DNA of 64,000 nucleotides. It comes from CAZNPL01 sp964574815 (lineage in GTDB: Bacteria; Planctomycetota; Phycisphaerae; UBA1845). The position numbers and the translations under genes were made by a program. Below the pieces are notes generated by a model. It ran no database searches. It saw only the letters and a program-made list of their open reading frames with translations, and was not told where the DNA came from. Each line of letters begins with the position of its first letter. The first letter of the stretch is position 1. The stretch covers positions 1 through 64,000 of the forward strand of contig CAZNPL010000026.1 in the NCBI GenBank assembly GCA_964574815.1. Direction: 5' to 3'. Of this stretch, positions 42,698 to 52,971 are shown piece by piece.

Positions 42698-44233
42698 CTA
42701 TTCCTTCCCGAAGTCAGCAAGCTGCTCGCCTGCGAGCTTCAGAAGCTGCTCGCGATCCTCGTCCGCAAGCTTCTCGCCCCCGGCGATCCGCTCGCGGATG
42801 TCGCCGGCCCGTTCGCGCACCGCCTCGCGAATACGAGCCTCGGCCAGCTCCACCTTCTCGAGCCCAATCTCGTCAAACAGCCCTTCCGACGTCGCCAGCA
42901 TGGCCGCGATCTGTTCTGTGACGGGAAGCGGCTCGCTCTGCGGCTGTTTCAAAATCTCGCGGACCCGGCGGCCACGGCGCAGCGCCTGCTGCGTCTCTTC
43001 ATCGAGCCGCGTTCCGAACCGGGCGAAGGCCTCGAGCTCGGTGAACTGCGAATACGACAGTCGCAGATCGCCGGCCACCGCCCGGTACGCCGGCAACTGC
43101 GTTTTGCCGCCCACGCGCGAGACCGATTTTCCGACGTCGACAGCCGGCATGATCCCTTTACGAAAGAGCTGCGGCGAAAGATAGATCTGCCCGTCCGTAA
43201 TCGAGACGAGGTTCGTCGGAATGTAAGCCGAGATGTTCTGTGCCTGCGTCTCGATGATCGGCAGCGCGGTCAGCGATCCGCCCCCGTGCTCGTCGCGCAG
43301 GTGCGTCGCCCGCTCGAGCAGCCGGGCGTGAATGTAAAAGATGTCGCCCGGATAGGCTTCGCGCCCCGGCGGACGGCGCAAAAGCAGTGATATTTCACGG
43401 TAAGCCCGCGCGTGACGCGTCAGATCATCGAGCACCACCAGTGCATCCCGCCCGTTGTCGCGGAGATGCTCCCCGATGCTCATCGCCGCATAGGGCGCTA
43501 CGAACCGCTGACCCGGCGGGTCGTCGTCGCCGGCGACCACAAAGACGCAATGGCCCGCCGCATCGTGCTCCTCGAGGTCCGCGATGACGCGCGCGGTGGC
43601 GGAACTCTGCTGTCCGATGGCACAGTAGATGCACACAACGTTTGTATCGCGCTGGTTGATGATTGTATCGATCGCGATCGCGGTCTTGCCGGTCTGCCGG
43701 TCACCGAGAATCAGCTCCCGCTGCCCCCGGCCGATGGGAATCAACGCGTCCACCACCTTCAGCCCCGTCTGAAGCGGCGTCTCCACCGGCGCCCGGTCCA
43801 TGATCGCCGGAGCGGGCCGCTCGACCGGCAGCCGCTGGTCTACTTGCACGGCACCGCGCCCGTCGCGGGGACGGCCGACCGCATCGATCACCCGCCCCAG
43901 CAGACCGTCCCCGACGGGAATGTCGGCCACGCGCTCCGTCCGGCGTACGGTCTGCCCGGCCCCGAGCAGCTCGCTTTCGTCGAGCAGCACCACACCGACC
44001 TGCTCTGGTTCGAGATTCAGGGCGATCCCGAGCACATTCCCGGGAAACCGCACCAGTTCCTGCGAGCACACGCCCGGCAGACCGCTGACCCGCGCGATGC
44101 CTTCCCCGACGCCCACCACCGTGCCGGTCTCTTCAACGCGCAAACCGTACTCAACGTCTGCAACGGCGCGTCCGAGTTGGTCGTCCAACTCGTCCAGCAT
44201 GAGCATCGGGGAACTTTCACCGCTACTGGTCAT
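42698..44233 (-). CDS. atpA: N-ATPase alpha subunit
   Basis: 511 residues with P-loop GDRQTGKT and the visible VGVGEGIARVSGL beta-barrel start. Forms the non-catalytic nucleotide sites of F1. Start chosen is the second of two adjacent ATGs (44233), behind GGGGGAG and overlapping the end of atpF by 11 bp; an ATG about nine codons further in is also possible. The protein has insertions and substitutions typical of N-type alpha (for example AIGQQSSATARVIADLEEHDA) compared with housekeeping alpha. Confidence 0.93.
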   Translation of the reverse strand: MTSSGESSPMLMLDELDDQLGRAVADVEYGLRVEETGTVVGVGEGIARVSGLPGVCSQELVRFPGNVLGIALNLEPEQVGVVLLDESELLGAGQTVRRTERVADIPVGDGLLGRVIDAVGRPRDGRGAVQVDQRLPVERPAPAIMDRAPVETPLQTGLKVVDALIPIGRGQRELILGDRQTGKTAIAIDTIINQRDTNVVCIYCAIGQQSSATARVIADLEEHDAAGHCVFVVAGDDDPPGQRFVAPYAAMSIGEHLRDNGRDALVVLDDLTRHARAYREISLLLRRPPGREAYPGDIFYIHARLLERATHLRDEHGGGSLTALPIIETQAQNISAYIPTNLVSITDGQIYLSPQLFRKGIMPAVDVGKSVSRVGGKTQLPAYRAVAGDLRLSYSQFTELEAFARFGTRLDEETQQALRRGRRVREILKQPQSEPLPVTEQIAAMLATSEGLFDEIGLEKVELAEARIREAVRERAGDIRERIAGGEKLADEDREQLLKLAGEQLADFGKE

Positions 44234-45065
44234 CATCTCCCCCGCCGTCGCCCGATTCTTCAGGCATCCCGCTTTCCTTTGTGTCCGAGCCGTCGCGCCT
44301 TTCTTCCGTCGCCGACGAAATCGCCGACTCGATCCGGTCATGGAGGTCCGACAGGTAGTCGGCGGCGTTCCACGCCAGCCGGTAGCCGCCGGAGCGCAAC
44401 TCGACGCCGCAAATCAATGCGCCGTCGGTTTCAAAATCAGGCGCCGCGTCCCGCTCAATCAGATCGCCGAGTTGGTTGCGAAGCCGCTCCCGCTGCTGCT
44501 CGGATAATTCAAACGTGCTGACAACCTTCAGCCGGCCGTCGCCCTCGTCGACCGCCTCACGCAACGATTGCAGAGTGCCGTCGTCGACTTCGCGAAGACG
44601 CCGCTCGAAAAGGTCCAGAATGTGACCTTCCAGGTCGGCATCGGCCATATCGCGCACCACCCGCCGAGCCGCCGCAACCACGTGCTCAGCGGCGCGGCGG
44701 CGCAGCTCATCGGCAAGCGCGTGCTTCTGTCGCTCCAGACTGTTGCGCCACTCGGACTCGCTTTCGTCGACACGCTCGCGTGCCTTGGCGATCAACTCCT
44801 TTCGCCGCTGGTCGGCCTCCTCGCGGGCCTTGTTGAGCATCTCCTCCCGCTGCGAATCGAATTCGTCGTGCTTTCTGTCCAGGTCCTGTGCCTTCTCGTC
44901 CGCCTCCTGCCGCTTACGCTCGGCCTCTTCGAGTCGCTCCCGGATCGCCGACTCGCGCTGGTCCATCGCTCCGATGATCGGCCGGTACGCAAAACGCCAC
45001 AGCAGCACGATCAGGATCAGAAAGTTGACGACCTGGGCGACAAACGTGAACCAGTCGATGCCCAC
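44223..45065 (-). CDS. atpF: N-ATPase b subunit with delta-like C-terminus
   Basis: 280 residues, much longer than a normal b (about 160). One N-terminal membrane helix (FVAQVVNFLILIVLLWRFAY), a long charged coiled coil (about 35-165), then about 110 residues (LQSLREAVDEGDGRLKVVST, CGVELRSGGYRLAW) resembling the C-terminal part of the delta/OSCP subunit. The operon has no separate delta gene, so this chain probably serves as both stator stalk and delta. The final residues are very acidic and Gly-rich. Confidence 0.9.
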   Translation of the reverse strand: MGIDWFTFVAQVVNFLILIVLLWRFAYRPIIGAMDQRESAIRERLEEAERKRQEADEKAQDLDRKHDEFDSQREEMLNKAREEADQRRKELIAKARERVDESESEWRNSLERQKHALADELRRRAAEHVVAAARRVVRDMADADLEGHILDLFERRLREVDDGTLQSLREAVDEGDGRLKVVSTFELSEQQRERLRNQLGDLIERDAAPDFETDGALICGVELRSGGYRLAWNAADYLSDLHDRIESAISSATEERRDGSDTKESGMPEESGDGGGDDDQ

Positions 45066-45068
45066 GGC

Positions 45069-45347
45069 TTAGCCTCCGGCCTGCTGCAGCACGTGATCCC
45101 AGAAGGGATTCGCAAAAATCAGAATGATCGAGATCACAAAGCAGTAGATCGCAGTCGATTCGATCATCGCCAAACCGACGAACAGCGTCCGCGAGATCGT
45201 GTTCGATTCGTCCGGCTGCTGCGCCAGCGCCTGCAGAGCGGCCGCCAGAGCCCGCCCTTCGCCGATCGCCGGGCCGATGGCCCCGATGCCGATCGTGATG
45301 CCGGCCGTGAAGATCGATGCAACGGCCACCAGCTCAACTCCCGTCAT
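45069..45347 (-). CDS. atpE: N-ATPase c subunit (rotor ring)
   Basis: 92 residues, two membrane helices. Helix 2 has the ion site Glu63-Ser64-Thr65 and Tyr68 (MIESTAIY), the layout of Na+-binding c subunits. Helix 1 has Glu30 (GPAIGEGRA) where Na+-type rings commonly have Gln. Two carboxylates per subunit is a known N-ATPase feature. Whether the ring moves Na+ or H+ is not decided by this sequence. Three bases separate it from atpF. Confidence 0.95.
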   Translation of the reverse strand: MTGVELVAVASIFTAGITIGIGAIGPAIGEGRALAAALQALAQQPDESNTISRTLFVGLAMIESTAIYCFVISIILIFANPFWDHVLQQAGG

Positions 45348-45348
45348 C

Positions 45349-46056
45349 TCATGCTCCTTCCTGTGTGGAGGACGGTCCGCCCTCTTCCTGGCGTCGTACC
45401 CGGGCGGCTGACGCGATGTAGACCATCGCGAGTACGGCGAAGATGTACGCCTGAATCAACCCGATCAGAAGCCCGAACGCCCGCATCAGAACCGGGAAGA
45501 ACAGTGGCGTCAGACTGACCAGCACGCCGACGATCAACGTGCCGCTCATCATGTTGCCGAACAGACGGACCGCCAGCGCGAGCGTCCTCGAAAACTCTCC
45601 GATGATGTTGAACGGCAGCATGATCGGCGACGGACGCACGTACGCCCGCAGATAACCGCGCACCCCCTTGCGGGCGATCGCGTAGGCCGGCACGGCCACA
45701 AACACGCACGCCGCCAGCGCCGCCGTGGTCGAAAGCGATCCGGTCGGCGGGTTGTAACCGGGCACGATGCTCAGCACGTTCGCCGTCGCGATCAGAAGAA
45801 ACAGAGTCCCGACGAACGGCAGATATCGGCGGGCTTCGTCCTGACTGATCTCTCTGATCTGCTGGCGAATCGCACCGACGACCACCTCCAGCGCGTTCTG
45901 CCATCGAGACGGCGCCATCGTGGCGCTCACCCGCCCCGTCGCCAGCCAACACAAAACCGTGAGCAGGACCATGACAATCCACGTGTTGACCAGGGTGGCG
46001 TTGACCACCACCGGCCCCCACTGCCAATACACAATCTGGTCCGGGGTCACCGTCAC
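45349..46056 (-). CDS. atpB: N-ATPase a subunit
   Basis: 235 residues, five to six membrane helices. The essential arginine lies in LALAVRLFGNMMSG, and the C-terminal helix reads GLIQAYIFAVLAMVYI. It forms the two ion half-channels beside the c ring. One base separates it from atpE. Confidence 0.94.
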   Translation of the reverse strand: MTVTPDQIVYWQWGPVVVNATLVNTWIVMVLLTVLCWLATGRVSATMAPSRWQNALEVVVGAIRQQIREISQDEARRYLPFVGTLFLLIATANVLSIVPGYNPPTGSLSTTAALAACVFVAVPAYAIARKGVRGYLRAYVRPSPIMLPFNIIGEFSRTLALAVRLFGNMMSGTLIVGVLVSLTPLFFPVLMRAFGLLIGLIQAYIFAVLAMVYIASAARVRRQEEGGPSSTQEGA

Positions 46057-46059
46057 CGG

Positions 46060-46356
46060 TCACGCTCCCTCCACTCCCGCTGCCGGCCGCGAAGGCCGGA
46101 TCCGACGGACCAGCATGCTTCTGCCGATCAAGAAGCCGAGCAATGCCGCAATGCCGCGCCGCCAATCGCCCGCCGTAACCAGGTAAAAACCGAACACCGT
46201 CGCCCCGAGCCGCACCCAGAAACTCGCCATCGCAAACAGGGCAGGCCGATGCACCAACGGCAAGCGCCGAAGCGTCCACCACAGCCCGCCGAACATGACC
46301 ACGCTCAAGGCGACCCCGGCCAACACCGATCCGCCCAGCAACAGCGCGTCACTCAT
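46060..46356 (-). CDS. atpR: N-ATPase accessory membrane protein AtpR
   Basis: 98 residues, three hydrophobic segments. AtpR is a subunit-like protein found only in N-ATPase operons and thought to help assemble the c ring. ATG 46356 overlaps the end of atpQ by 8 bp (GATGAGTGA); the frame continues to 46428 but the longer version lacks an RBS and would overlap atpQ extensively. Confidence 0.85.
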   Translation of the reverse strand: MSDALLLGGSVLAGVALSVVMFGGLWWTLRRLPLVHRPALFAMASFWVRLGATVFGFYLVTAGDWRRGIAALLGFLIGRSMLVRRIRPSRPAAGVEGA

Positions 46357-46699
46357 CGTCCACCTCACCCGATTCCCGCCGGGCAGCCTCGATGTGGCGC
46401 CGCTCGCGGCAGATCCAGTACCACGCATTCAGACAGCCGATAGCCAGCCCCGGCACCAGCAGCATGAGCGTCCACGAGTAGTCGCTCGGCCAGGTGGCAT
46501 CGATCCAGATCCCGACGGCCACGCCGACCAGCGTCGGAATGGCCACCGACCACCCGACCAGGCCGAACATGCCCAGCCCGAACCAGACGCCGGAGTCGCG
46601 CTGCCGCTCGGCGCGCCGTTTTCGCTCGGCGCGGCGCGCGATCTCTTTACCGAGCTCCCGTGCCTGCGTCTCCTGATCGTCCCGGTCGGCGGCGGTCAT
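46349..46699 (-). CDS. atpQ: N-ATPase accessory protein AtpQ (AtpI-like)
   Basis: 116 residues. A basic N-terminus (KEIARRAERKRRAER) precedes two membrane helices (about 42-68 and 75-97), like AtpI, which assists c-ring assembly or Mg2+ uptake. It overlaps atpC by four bases and atpR by eight, in the canonical N-ATPase gene order. Confidence 0.85.
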   Translation of the reverse strand: MTAADRDDQETQARELGKEIARRAERKRRAERQRDSGVWFGLGMFGLVGWSVAIPTLVGVAVGIWIDATWPSDYSWTLMLLVPGLAIGCLNAWYWICRERRHIEAARRESGEVDDE

Positions 46700-47087
46700 G
46701 CCGGCATCTGCTCCTGTACATCGAGAAACCGCCTGACGAGCCCCGCCTCCAGTTTCGCCGTGGCCGACCGCGCCTTTCGCTCGTGCTCATCCAACTGCCG
46801 AAACTCCTCTTCCACCCGCTGCTCGAGCTCCTCCAGCGTCGGACCCCGTATCGCCTGCCGCGTCGAGACCAGCACCTCGTCGCCCACCTTCACCAGCACG
46901 CCCTCGTCGATGCCGATGTGCTGAGCTCGCTCCTCGTGTCGCGCAAACGTGAGCACGCTCGCCACCAGGGGCGCCACGAAATCAACGTGCCGCGGCAACA
47001 AGCAGAACTGCCCGTTGCCAGCCTCGGCGACCACCTTGTCGGCCTCCTCGTCCAGCAGGACTCGTGTTGGCAGCAGCACCTTCAGCC

Positions 47088-47091
<4 letters not shown>
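46696..47091 (-). CDS. atpC: N-ATPase epsilon subunit
   Basis: 131 residues. N-terminal beta sandwich (MRLKVLLPTRVLLDEEADKV, FCLLPRHVDFVAPLV) and a C-terminal helical pair. It connects gamma to the c ring. The start overlaps the atpD stop by four bases. Confidence 0.9.
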
Positions 47092-48488
<1,397 letters not shown>

Positions 48489-48543
48489 CATCACCTCTGG
48501 CGCGCCCGCCACGTTCGCCGCGCACCGGAAAACCCCTGAGCGG

Positions 48544-48596
48544 ATATTGCCACAACCGCCTGACACGAAGATGAGGGACAGGTGAACAGACTGTAA
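48544..48596 (-). promoter_or_regulatory. Shared promoter module upstream of the N-ATPase operon
   Basis: TTACA at 0, TTCA at 10, TCA at 22, TCAG at 33, -10 CAATAT at 47, minus strand. All half-sites perfect. Predicted leader about 50 nt before atpD. Confidence 0.75.
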
Positions 48597-48639
48597 GCCC
48601 GCATCGATTTGGTGGTTTTGGTAATCTCGCCGGCGCCCC

Positions 48640-49539
48640 TCACCGACCGCCCTTGGTGACCGCACGAGTCTGGCGAATGTGCGCGTAGTTCAGCACGGCC
48701 ACGAACATGCTGCCGCCGACCAGATTGCCCAGGAATGCCAGGACGATGAACCGCACCGCCTCGAGAACGGTCAGGCCGCTGCCCGCGCGCATGCCCGCGA
48801 ATACCTCGGCCGCACCCGCCACCGAATGGTGCAGCCCGCCCAGCGCAATCAGGAAGGTCACGATATACACGCACGCGAACTGACTCAGCGTCGGCGGCGT
48901 CGCCAGAATGAGCCACGCACCCAGCGCCATCAGCCACCCGGCGATCACGGCGCTCGCGAAGAGTGGAGTGGTATCAACTGCGGCGAGGTCGCGTATCACC
49001 GCGACGTAGCCCTCACGAGCCCGGATCACGTCTTCGGCCGCCCACAACAGCCAGCCGCTCGCCATCGTCCCGATCAGATTCCCGCCCGCCACGACAACCC
49101 ACAGCCGCGCAAGCCGGCGAAACGGCGACCGCCCGTCCAGCACGGGATACACCGCGGTGGCCGTGTGCTCGGTGAACAGCTCCGAACCGCTCATCAGACA
49201 CAACACGAAGCCGAGCGGATAAACCAGCGCCACCAGCAGCCGGCGGAGCATTGCCGACTCGATCTCCGCCGTCGCAATGGTCATGACCGCCACGGACATG
49301 GCCGTGAAGCCCAGGATCAGACCGGCGGCGATCGACGAAAGAGAGAGCGAAAGGAATGGCCGCTTGAGCTGCTCGTAGCCCTGGGAAATCGCGACCTCGA
49401 GAATGTCGTCCGGGTGGCGCCTCGCTTCATCCGTGCGCTTGACGATGACCGGAGTAAAGCGATGCTCCTCACGATCCCGCTCCTCGCCACGCTCGGTCCG
49501 GACATTGGATGTTTTGTTCTCGTCCGTTTTACGTGCCAT
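48640..49539 (-). CDS. Formate/nitrite transporter (FNT) family channel
   Basis: 299 residues. A hydrophilic, charged N-terminus of about 60 residues precedes six membrane segments. FNT landmarks: LCLMSGSELFTEHTATAV and the GGNLIGTMASGW and GNLVGGSMFV pore-loop-type segments. It would conduct small monocarboxylates such as formate, nitrite, lactate or hydrosulfide. The extended N-terminus resembles the YfdC-like subgroup. No clear RBS is visible. Lies between the Do-like protease and the N-ATPase operon on the same strand. Confidence 0.85.
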   Translation of the reverse strand: MARKTDENKTSNVRTERGEERDREEHRFTPVIVKRTDEARRHPDDILEVAISQGYEQLKRPFLSLSLSSIAAGLILGFTAMSVAVMTIATAEIESAMLRRLLVALVYPLGFVLCLMSGSELFTEHTATAVYPVLDGRSPFRRLARLWVVVAGGNLIGTMASGWLLWAAEDVIRAREGYVAVIRDLAAVDTTPLFASAVIAGWLMALGAWLILATPPTLSQFACVYIVTFLIALGGLHHSVAGAAEVFAGMRAGSGLTVLEAVRFIVLAFLGNLVGGSMFVAVLNYAHIRQTRAVTKGGR

Positions 49540-49647
49540 CAGGGTCGCTCACCGGCCGGGACGCCCCCGACGCCCGCCAGCAAGCGCCCCGAATCGTCAT
49601 ATACCACGAACACGGTCACCCGTTCTTCGACACGTGAGCCGTACCCT

Positions 49648-51111
49648 TTATTCGCCCTCCGATTTGAGCAGCACAAACCGGCTGGCGTCTCCGCTGCGAA
49701 CCCGCAGACGCACACCGGCCTCCAGGTCCACGTCTTTCAACAGCTTTTTCACATCGTCCGCATCTTTCACGGACATGCCCTGGACTTGCGTGACAACGTC
49801 ACCCACGCGCAACCCCGCCTCGGCCGCCGGACCCATCGGTGCGACCGCGGCCACTACCGCTCCGCGAACGTCGTCCGAGAGTTCAAGCCGGTCTCGAAGT
49901 TCAGACGTCAAATCAACGAACTTCACGCCAAGTTGCTCGAGGTTGTCGGCTTCGGCAGGCCGACCGGCAACTTGGTCGCCCTCATCCGGCAAGCGCTCCA
50001 ACTCGACTTCCAGCGTGCGTTGCCGACCGTCCCGCCAGATGACCACGTCGACGCGCCTGTCGGGCTCGGTCTGCGCCACGCGATTGCGAAGCTCGGACGC
50101 GTCTTCCACTCGCTGCCCGTCAAACTCCATAATGATGTCGCCGCTTTCCAGCCCCGCCTGCTCGGCCGGACTGTCCTCGACGACATCGCCGACCAGCGCT
50201 CCGTAATCACGCTCGTAGTCAAACGTCTCCGCCAAGTCGGGCGTCAGTGACTGAATCCAGACGCCCAGCCAGCCCCGGACGACCTCCCCCTTGTCGATCA
50301 GACTTCGCATCACCATGCGAGCCATGCCGACGGGAATCGCAAAGCCGATGCCCTGATTGCCGCCGCTGCCCGAGATGATCGCCGTATTGATCCCCACGAC
50401 CTCGCCCTTCAGGTTGATCAGCGGTCCGCCCGAGTTCCCGCGGTTGATCGCCGCGTCCGTTTGGATCAGATCCTCGTAGTCGGCGATGCCCACGCCGGCG
50501 CGCCCGCTGGCGCTGATGATTCCCGCCGTTACCGTCTGCTCCAGCCCGTACGGGCTTCCGACGGCCAGCACCCAGCGCCCCACTCGGACCTCGCCCGTCT
50601 GAGCGAGCGTAGCCGGTTGCACGTCCTCAGCGTCGATCTTGATCACGGCCAGATCGGTTTTCGGATCGGTGCCGACGACGGTCGCCGTCTTCGACTGGCC
50701 GTCTCCGAGGTGGACGCGCAGATCGTCCGCGTCGGCGACCACGTGATTGTTCGTCAGAATGTGCCCCTCGCTGTCCACGATCACACCGCTGCCGAGTCCC
50801 CGGCTCCTGAATTCGCGTGGTCCCTGCGGGCCGAAGAAACGCGGCATTTGGCCGCCGAAGAACTCTTCAAACGGGTTCGAACCCCCGAACGGCGTGGCCG
50901 TCACCGTCCGGGTCGAAGTGATCGACACAACCGATGGTGAGATTCTCTGGGCCGCGTCGGTGAAGGCTGTCTCAAAACTGACTGCGCTCGGCCTTGGCGC
51001 CGCCCATGCCGTCGGCGAATCCGCCGGCGCAAACCAGCCGACCAATGCGGCCCCGAAAAGGCCACCCAGACAGAGCAGTACCAATCGATTCGTCCAAGTG
51101 CGTGATTTCAT
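49648..51111 (-). CDS. Do-like periplasmic serine protease with two PDZ domains
   Basis: 487 residues. Membrane anchor or signal at 10-26, trypsin-like domain with His123, Asp153 and Ser227 (LTNNHVV, KTDLAVI, RGNSGGPL), then two PDZ domains (about 300-390 and 410-487). DegP/DegQ/DegS-type quality-control protease of the envelope; which of these cannot be decided, though two PDZ fit DegP/DegQ. ATG 51111 has GGGAG 7 nt upstream. Transcribed from the module at 51269-51321. Confidence 0.92.
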   Translation of the reverse strand: MKSRTWTNRLVLLCLGGLFGAALVGWFAPADSPTAWAAPRPSAVSFETAFTDAAQRISPSVVSITSTRTVTATPFGGSNPFEEFFGGQMPRFFGPQGPREFRSRGLGSGVIVDSEGHILTNNHVVADADDLRVHLGDGQSKTATVVGTDPKTDLAVIKIDAEDVQPATLAQTGEVRVGRWVLAVGSPYGLEQTVTAGIISASGRAGVGIADYEDLIQTDAAINRGNSGGPLINLKGEVVGINTAIISGSGGNQGIGFAIPVGMARMVMRSLIDKGEVVRGWLGVWIQSLTPDLAETFDYERDYGALVGDVVEDSPAEQAGLESGDIIMEFDGQRVEDASELRNRVAQTEPDRRVDVVIWRDGRQRTLEVELERLPDEGDQVAGRPAEADNLEQLGVKFVDLTSELRDRLELSDDVRGAVVAAVAPMGPAAEAGLRVGDVVTQVQGMSVKDADDVKKLLKDVDLEAGVRLRVRSGDASRFVLLKSEGE

Positions 51112-51557
51112 GCCGTCACTCCCGTTCGCTACGTCGTGCATTGATTCGCTCGCTTTGGCCCATCTTTCGCCGCCGCACCGAATCCGCTGAGGCAGCGTAG
51201 CCTCCCGGCTCAGGCGCATACCAACGCCCATCGTCCGGCAGGTCGGCGATGAACAACCAGACCGCAAGACGATGGCACGTGCCGCTGAATGCCGGCTGAC
51301 GCCACCCTGAATTTCCCGTAATTCGCGCCGCCACCCGCCGGCCAAGATTCGATGGTGCTGAATTGCCTCACTCCGCCCGACCAGCTTGCGTTCGGGCAGG
51401 TGAAAATGCGAAACGATCGCGGTCGGCGGCGTCGATACGATACCGGCGCGCAACGTGGACGGACGCCGGCCGCATCACCGGCAAAAGGCGCGATGTGTTG
51501 CACAACCAGCGGTTAAGCCCGCAGCCCTCGACATCCGGCCCGGCCCCCCGCGCGGCC
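51112..51557. other. 446-bp intergenic region upstream of the Do-like protease
   Basis: Contains the promoter module (51269-51321). The remainder, next to the encapsulin stop codon, shows no gene or obvious terminator. Confidence 0.5.
51269..51321 (-). promoter_or_regulatory. Shared promoter module upstream of the Do-like protease
   Basis: TTACG at 0, TTCA at 10, TCA at 22, TCAG at 33, -10-like CATCGT at 47. All half-sites perfect. Leader about 150 nt. Confidence 0.7.
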
Positions 51558-52367
51558 TTACTTCGTCTGCTCCAGAGGAATCGCGGCGGCCGGATCCAGC
51601 ACGCGGAACGTGAATGACTCGGTCAGATATAGCTCGACGTTCTCGCGATCGTGCATGGCATACCCGATCGAGATATCCTGGCCGACCACCAGTTCGAAAT
51701 CTCCGCCGCGCGTTGACAGCAGCACCCCGCCGTCGAGCGCCGGACCCCAGAGAATCTCGCCCCCCAGTGTATCGCGGATGATCCGTTTGGGCGGATAGCC
51801 GCCTCGACCCGCCTGCATCAGCGGGTAATAACTATCCGTGCCGAGCACCAGCGCATAAGGCCCCCCCACGCCGGACACACTGAGTGCCTTCACGCCCTCG
51901 GCGACCGACTTGGTGATCTCCTCCGCATCCTTCGGCAGACCGATCGCCGGATGCTGAGAGCTAGGGATGATGCCGTCGACGCGCCCGGCCTCGAAGCCTC
52001 GGTAGATGGCCGTTTCTTCAAAGTAAACCAGCTTCCGCGCCGCGTCCTCCAACGTGCTCAAGTCCGCGTCCTTGCACCCGCGGGTGATGTTGTCCAGTTC
52101 CAACTGCGCGACCACAAACGGGATGCGAACCTCAATCAGCGGCGTCACCCGGCGCATGCCCCATGGGACGCCGCCGGGCCCCTCCTCGTGCGGAATCTCG
52201 AGCCGCCCCAGATTCACCGCCCCCAGAGTGGCGCCGTGCGGCCCGTCGAAATCCACCAGTCTTCGCGCGGAAAGCTGGCCCTTCAATATGCTCACCGCCG
52301 TCGCGTCGACCTCCTCCCATGCCTCCGCCGTCAGCGGCGCCAACGAACGCCTGAGCCAATCGTGCAT
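51558..52367 (-). CDS. Encapsulin shell protein (family 1)
   Basis: 269 residues, normal size for the HK97-fold shell. Typical text: MHDWLRRSLAPLTAEAWEEV at the N-terminus (cargo-peptide binding side), LVDFDGPHGATLGAVNLGR, GGEILWGPALDGGVLLSTRGGDF and the C-terminal ELYLTESFTFRVL. It self-assembles into a protein nanocompartment. ATG 52367 has AAAGGA upstream; that RBS overlaps the stop of the cargo gene, so cargo and shell are translated together. No promoter module precedes the pair. Confidence 0.95.
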   Translation of the reverse strand: MHDWLRRSLAPLTAEAWEEVDATAVSILKGQLSARRLVDFDGPHGATLGAVNLGRLEIPHEEGPGGVPWGMRRVTPLIEVRIPFVVAQLELDNITRGCKDADLSTLEDAARKLVYFEETAIYRGFEAGRVDGIIPSSQHPAIGLPKDAEEITKSVAEGVKALSVSGVGGPYALVLGTDSYYPLMQAGRGGYPPKRIIRDTLGGEILWGPALDGGVLLSTRGGDFELVVGQDISIGYAMHDRENVELYLTESFTFRVLDPAAAIPLEQTK

Positions 52368-52371
52368 GATT

Positions 52372-52743
52372 CTATCCTTTGTCGATTTTGCCGATGCCGA
52401 GGTCGCCGCTCGATCGAGCCGTCTCATCCCCTTGCGACGAACCTTCCTCCTCACCCTCTTCCAGGTGTGCAATCGGTGCCGAGGTGAAAAGATAAGTCTT
52501 CAGTTCCTCATCGAACTTCGGCATGCGACGTCGAAGCCACTCCAACGCCATCGCAGCGTGTTCGATCTCCTCGTCGCGGTTGTGGGCCAGGATCTCCTTG
52601 AGACCCTCATCGGTACACACGTCCACGCGCTGGTTGTACCAGTCCACCGCCTCCAGCTCCTCGATCAGACTCGCCAGCGCCCGATGCGCATCGCGGGCGT
52701 CCGCCGAAAGTTCGGAGGCCGGTTCATGATATCCCGTGCTCAT
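52372..52743 (-). CDS. Encapsulated ferritin-like cargo (EncFtn)
   Basis: 123 residues. Two helices carry the EncFtn iron site, by alignment Glu29, Trp35, Tyr36, Glu59 and His62 (EELEAVDWYNQR; NRDEEIEHAAM). A Glu/Ser/Gly-rich linker leads to the C-terminal targeting peptide SSGDLGIGKIDKG, close to the usual LGIGSL-type encapsulin signal. It oxidises Fe2+ inside the encapsulin for iron storage and detoxification. ATG 52743 has AGAGGAG 8 nt upstream. Cargo precedes shell, as in most EncFtn operons. Confidence 0.94.
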   Translation of the reverse strand: MSTGYHEPASELSADARDAHRALASLIEELEAVDWYNQRVDVCTDEGLKEILAHNRDEEIEHAAMALEWLRRRMPKFDEELKTYLFTSAPIAHLEEGEEEGSSQGDETARSSGDLGIGKIDKG

Positions 52744-52971
52744 GCGGTAAACTCCTCTCGCTTCGGAGTGTTGTCCGGGTGGGCTGCGAAGCTCGTTCGA
52801 CCACGCCTCTCTGCCGTATCCGTGCCGACATCTTCCACAAATACCACCGCGACGCAAGAGGGCAAGGCGAAGATCTCCGGCCAAGGGCGGCACCTTCCAG
52901 GTTGCGCTCGATCTTGGATGCCATGAGTCCGCCTGAAGCGGACCCGCCCTTGCGGTGTGTCGAGTACCGCC

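Noticed and set aside
49548..49640. Leftward run of about 30 codons (VTVFVVYDDSGRLLAGVGG) between the FNT and protease genes
   Set aside because: Protein-like but too short, no RBS; may be a decayed remnant, not enough to call.
52744..52971. Shared promoter module upstream of the encapsulin pair
   Set aside because: A single TTCAGG is present; the other half-sites are absent.
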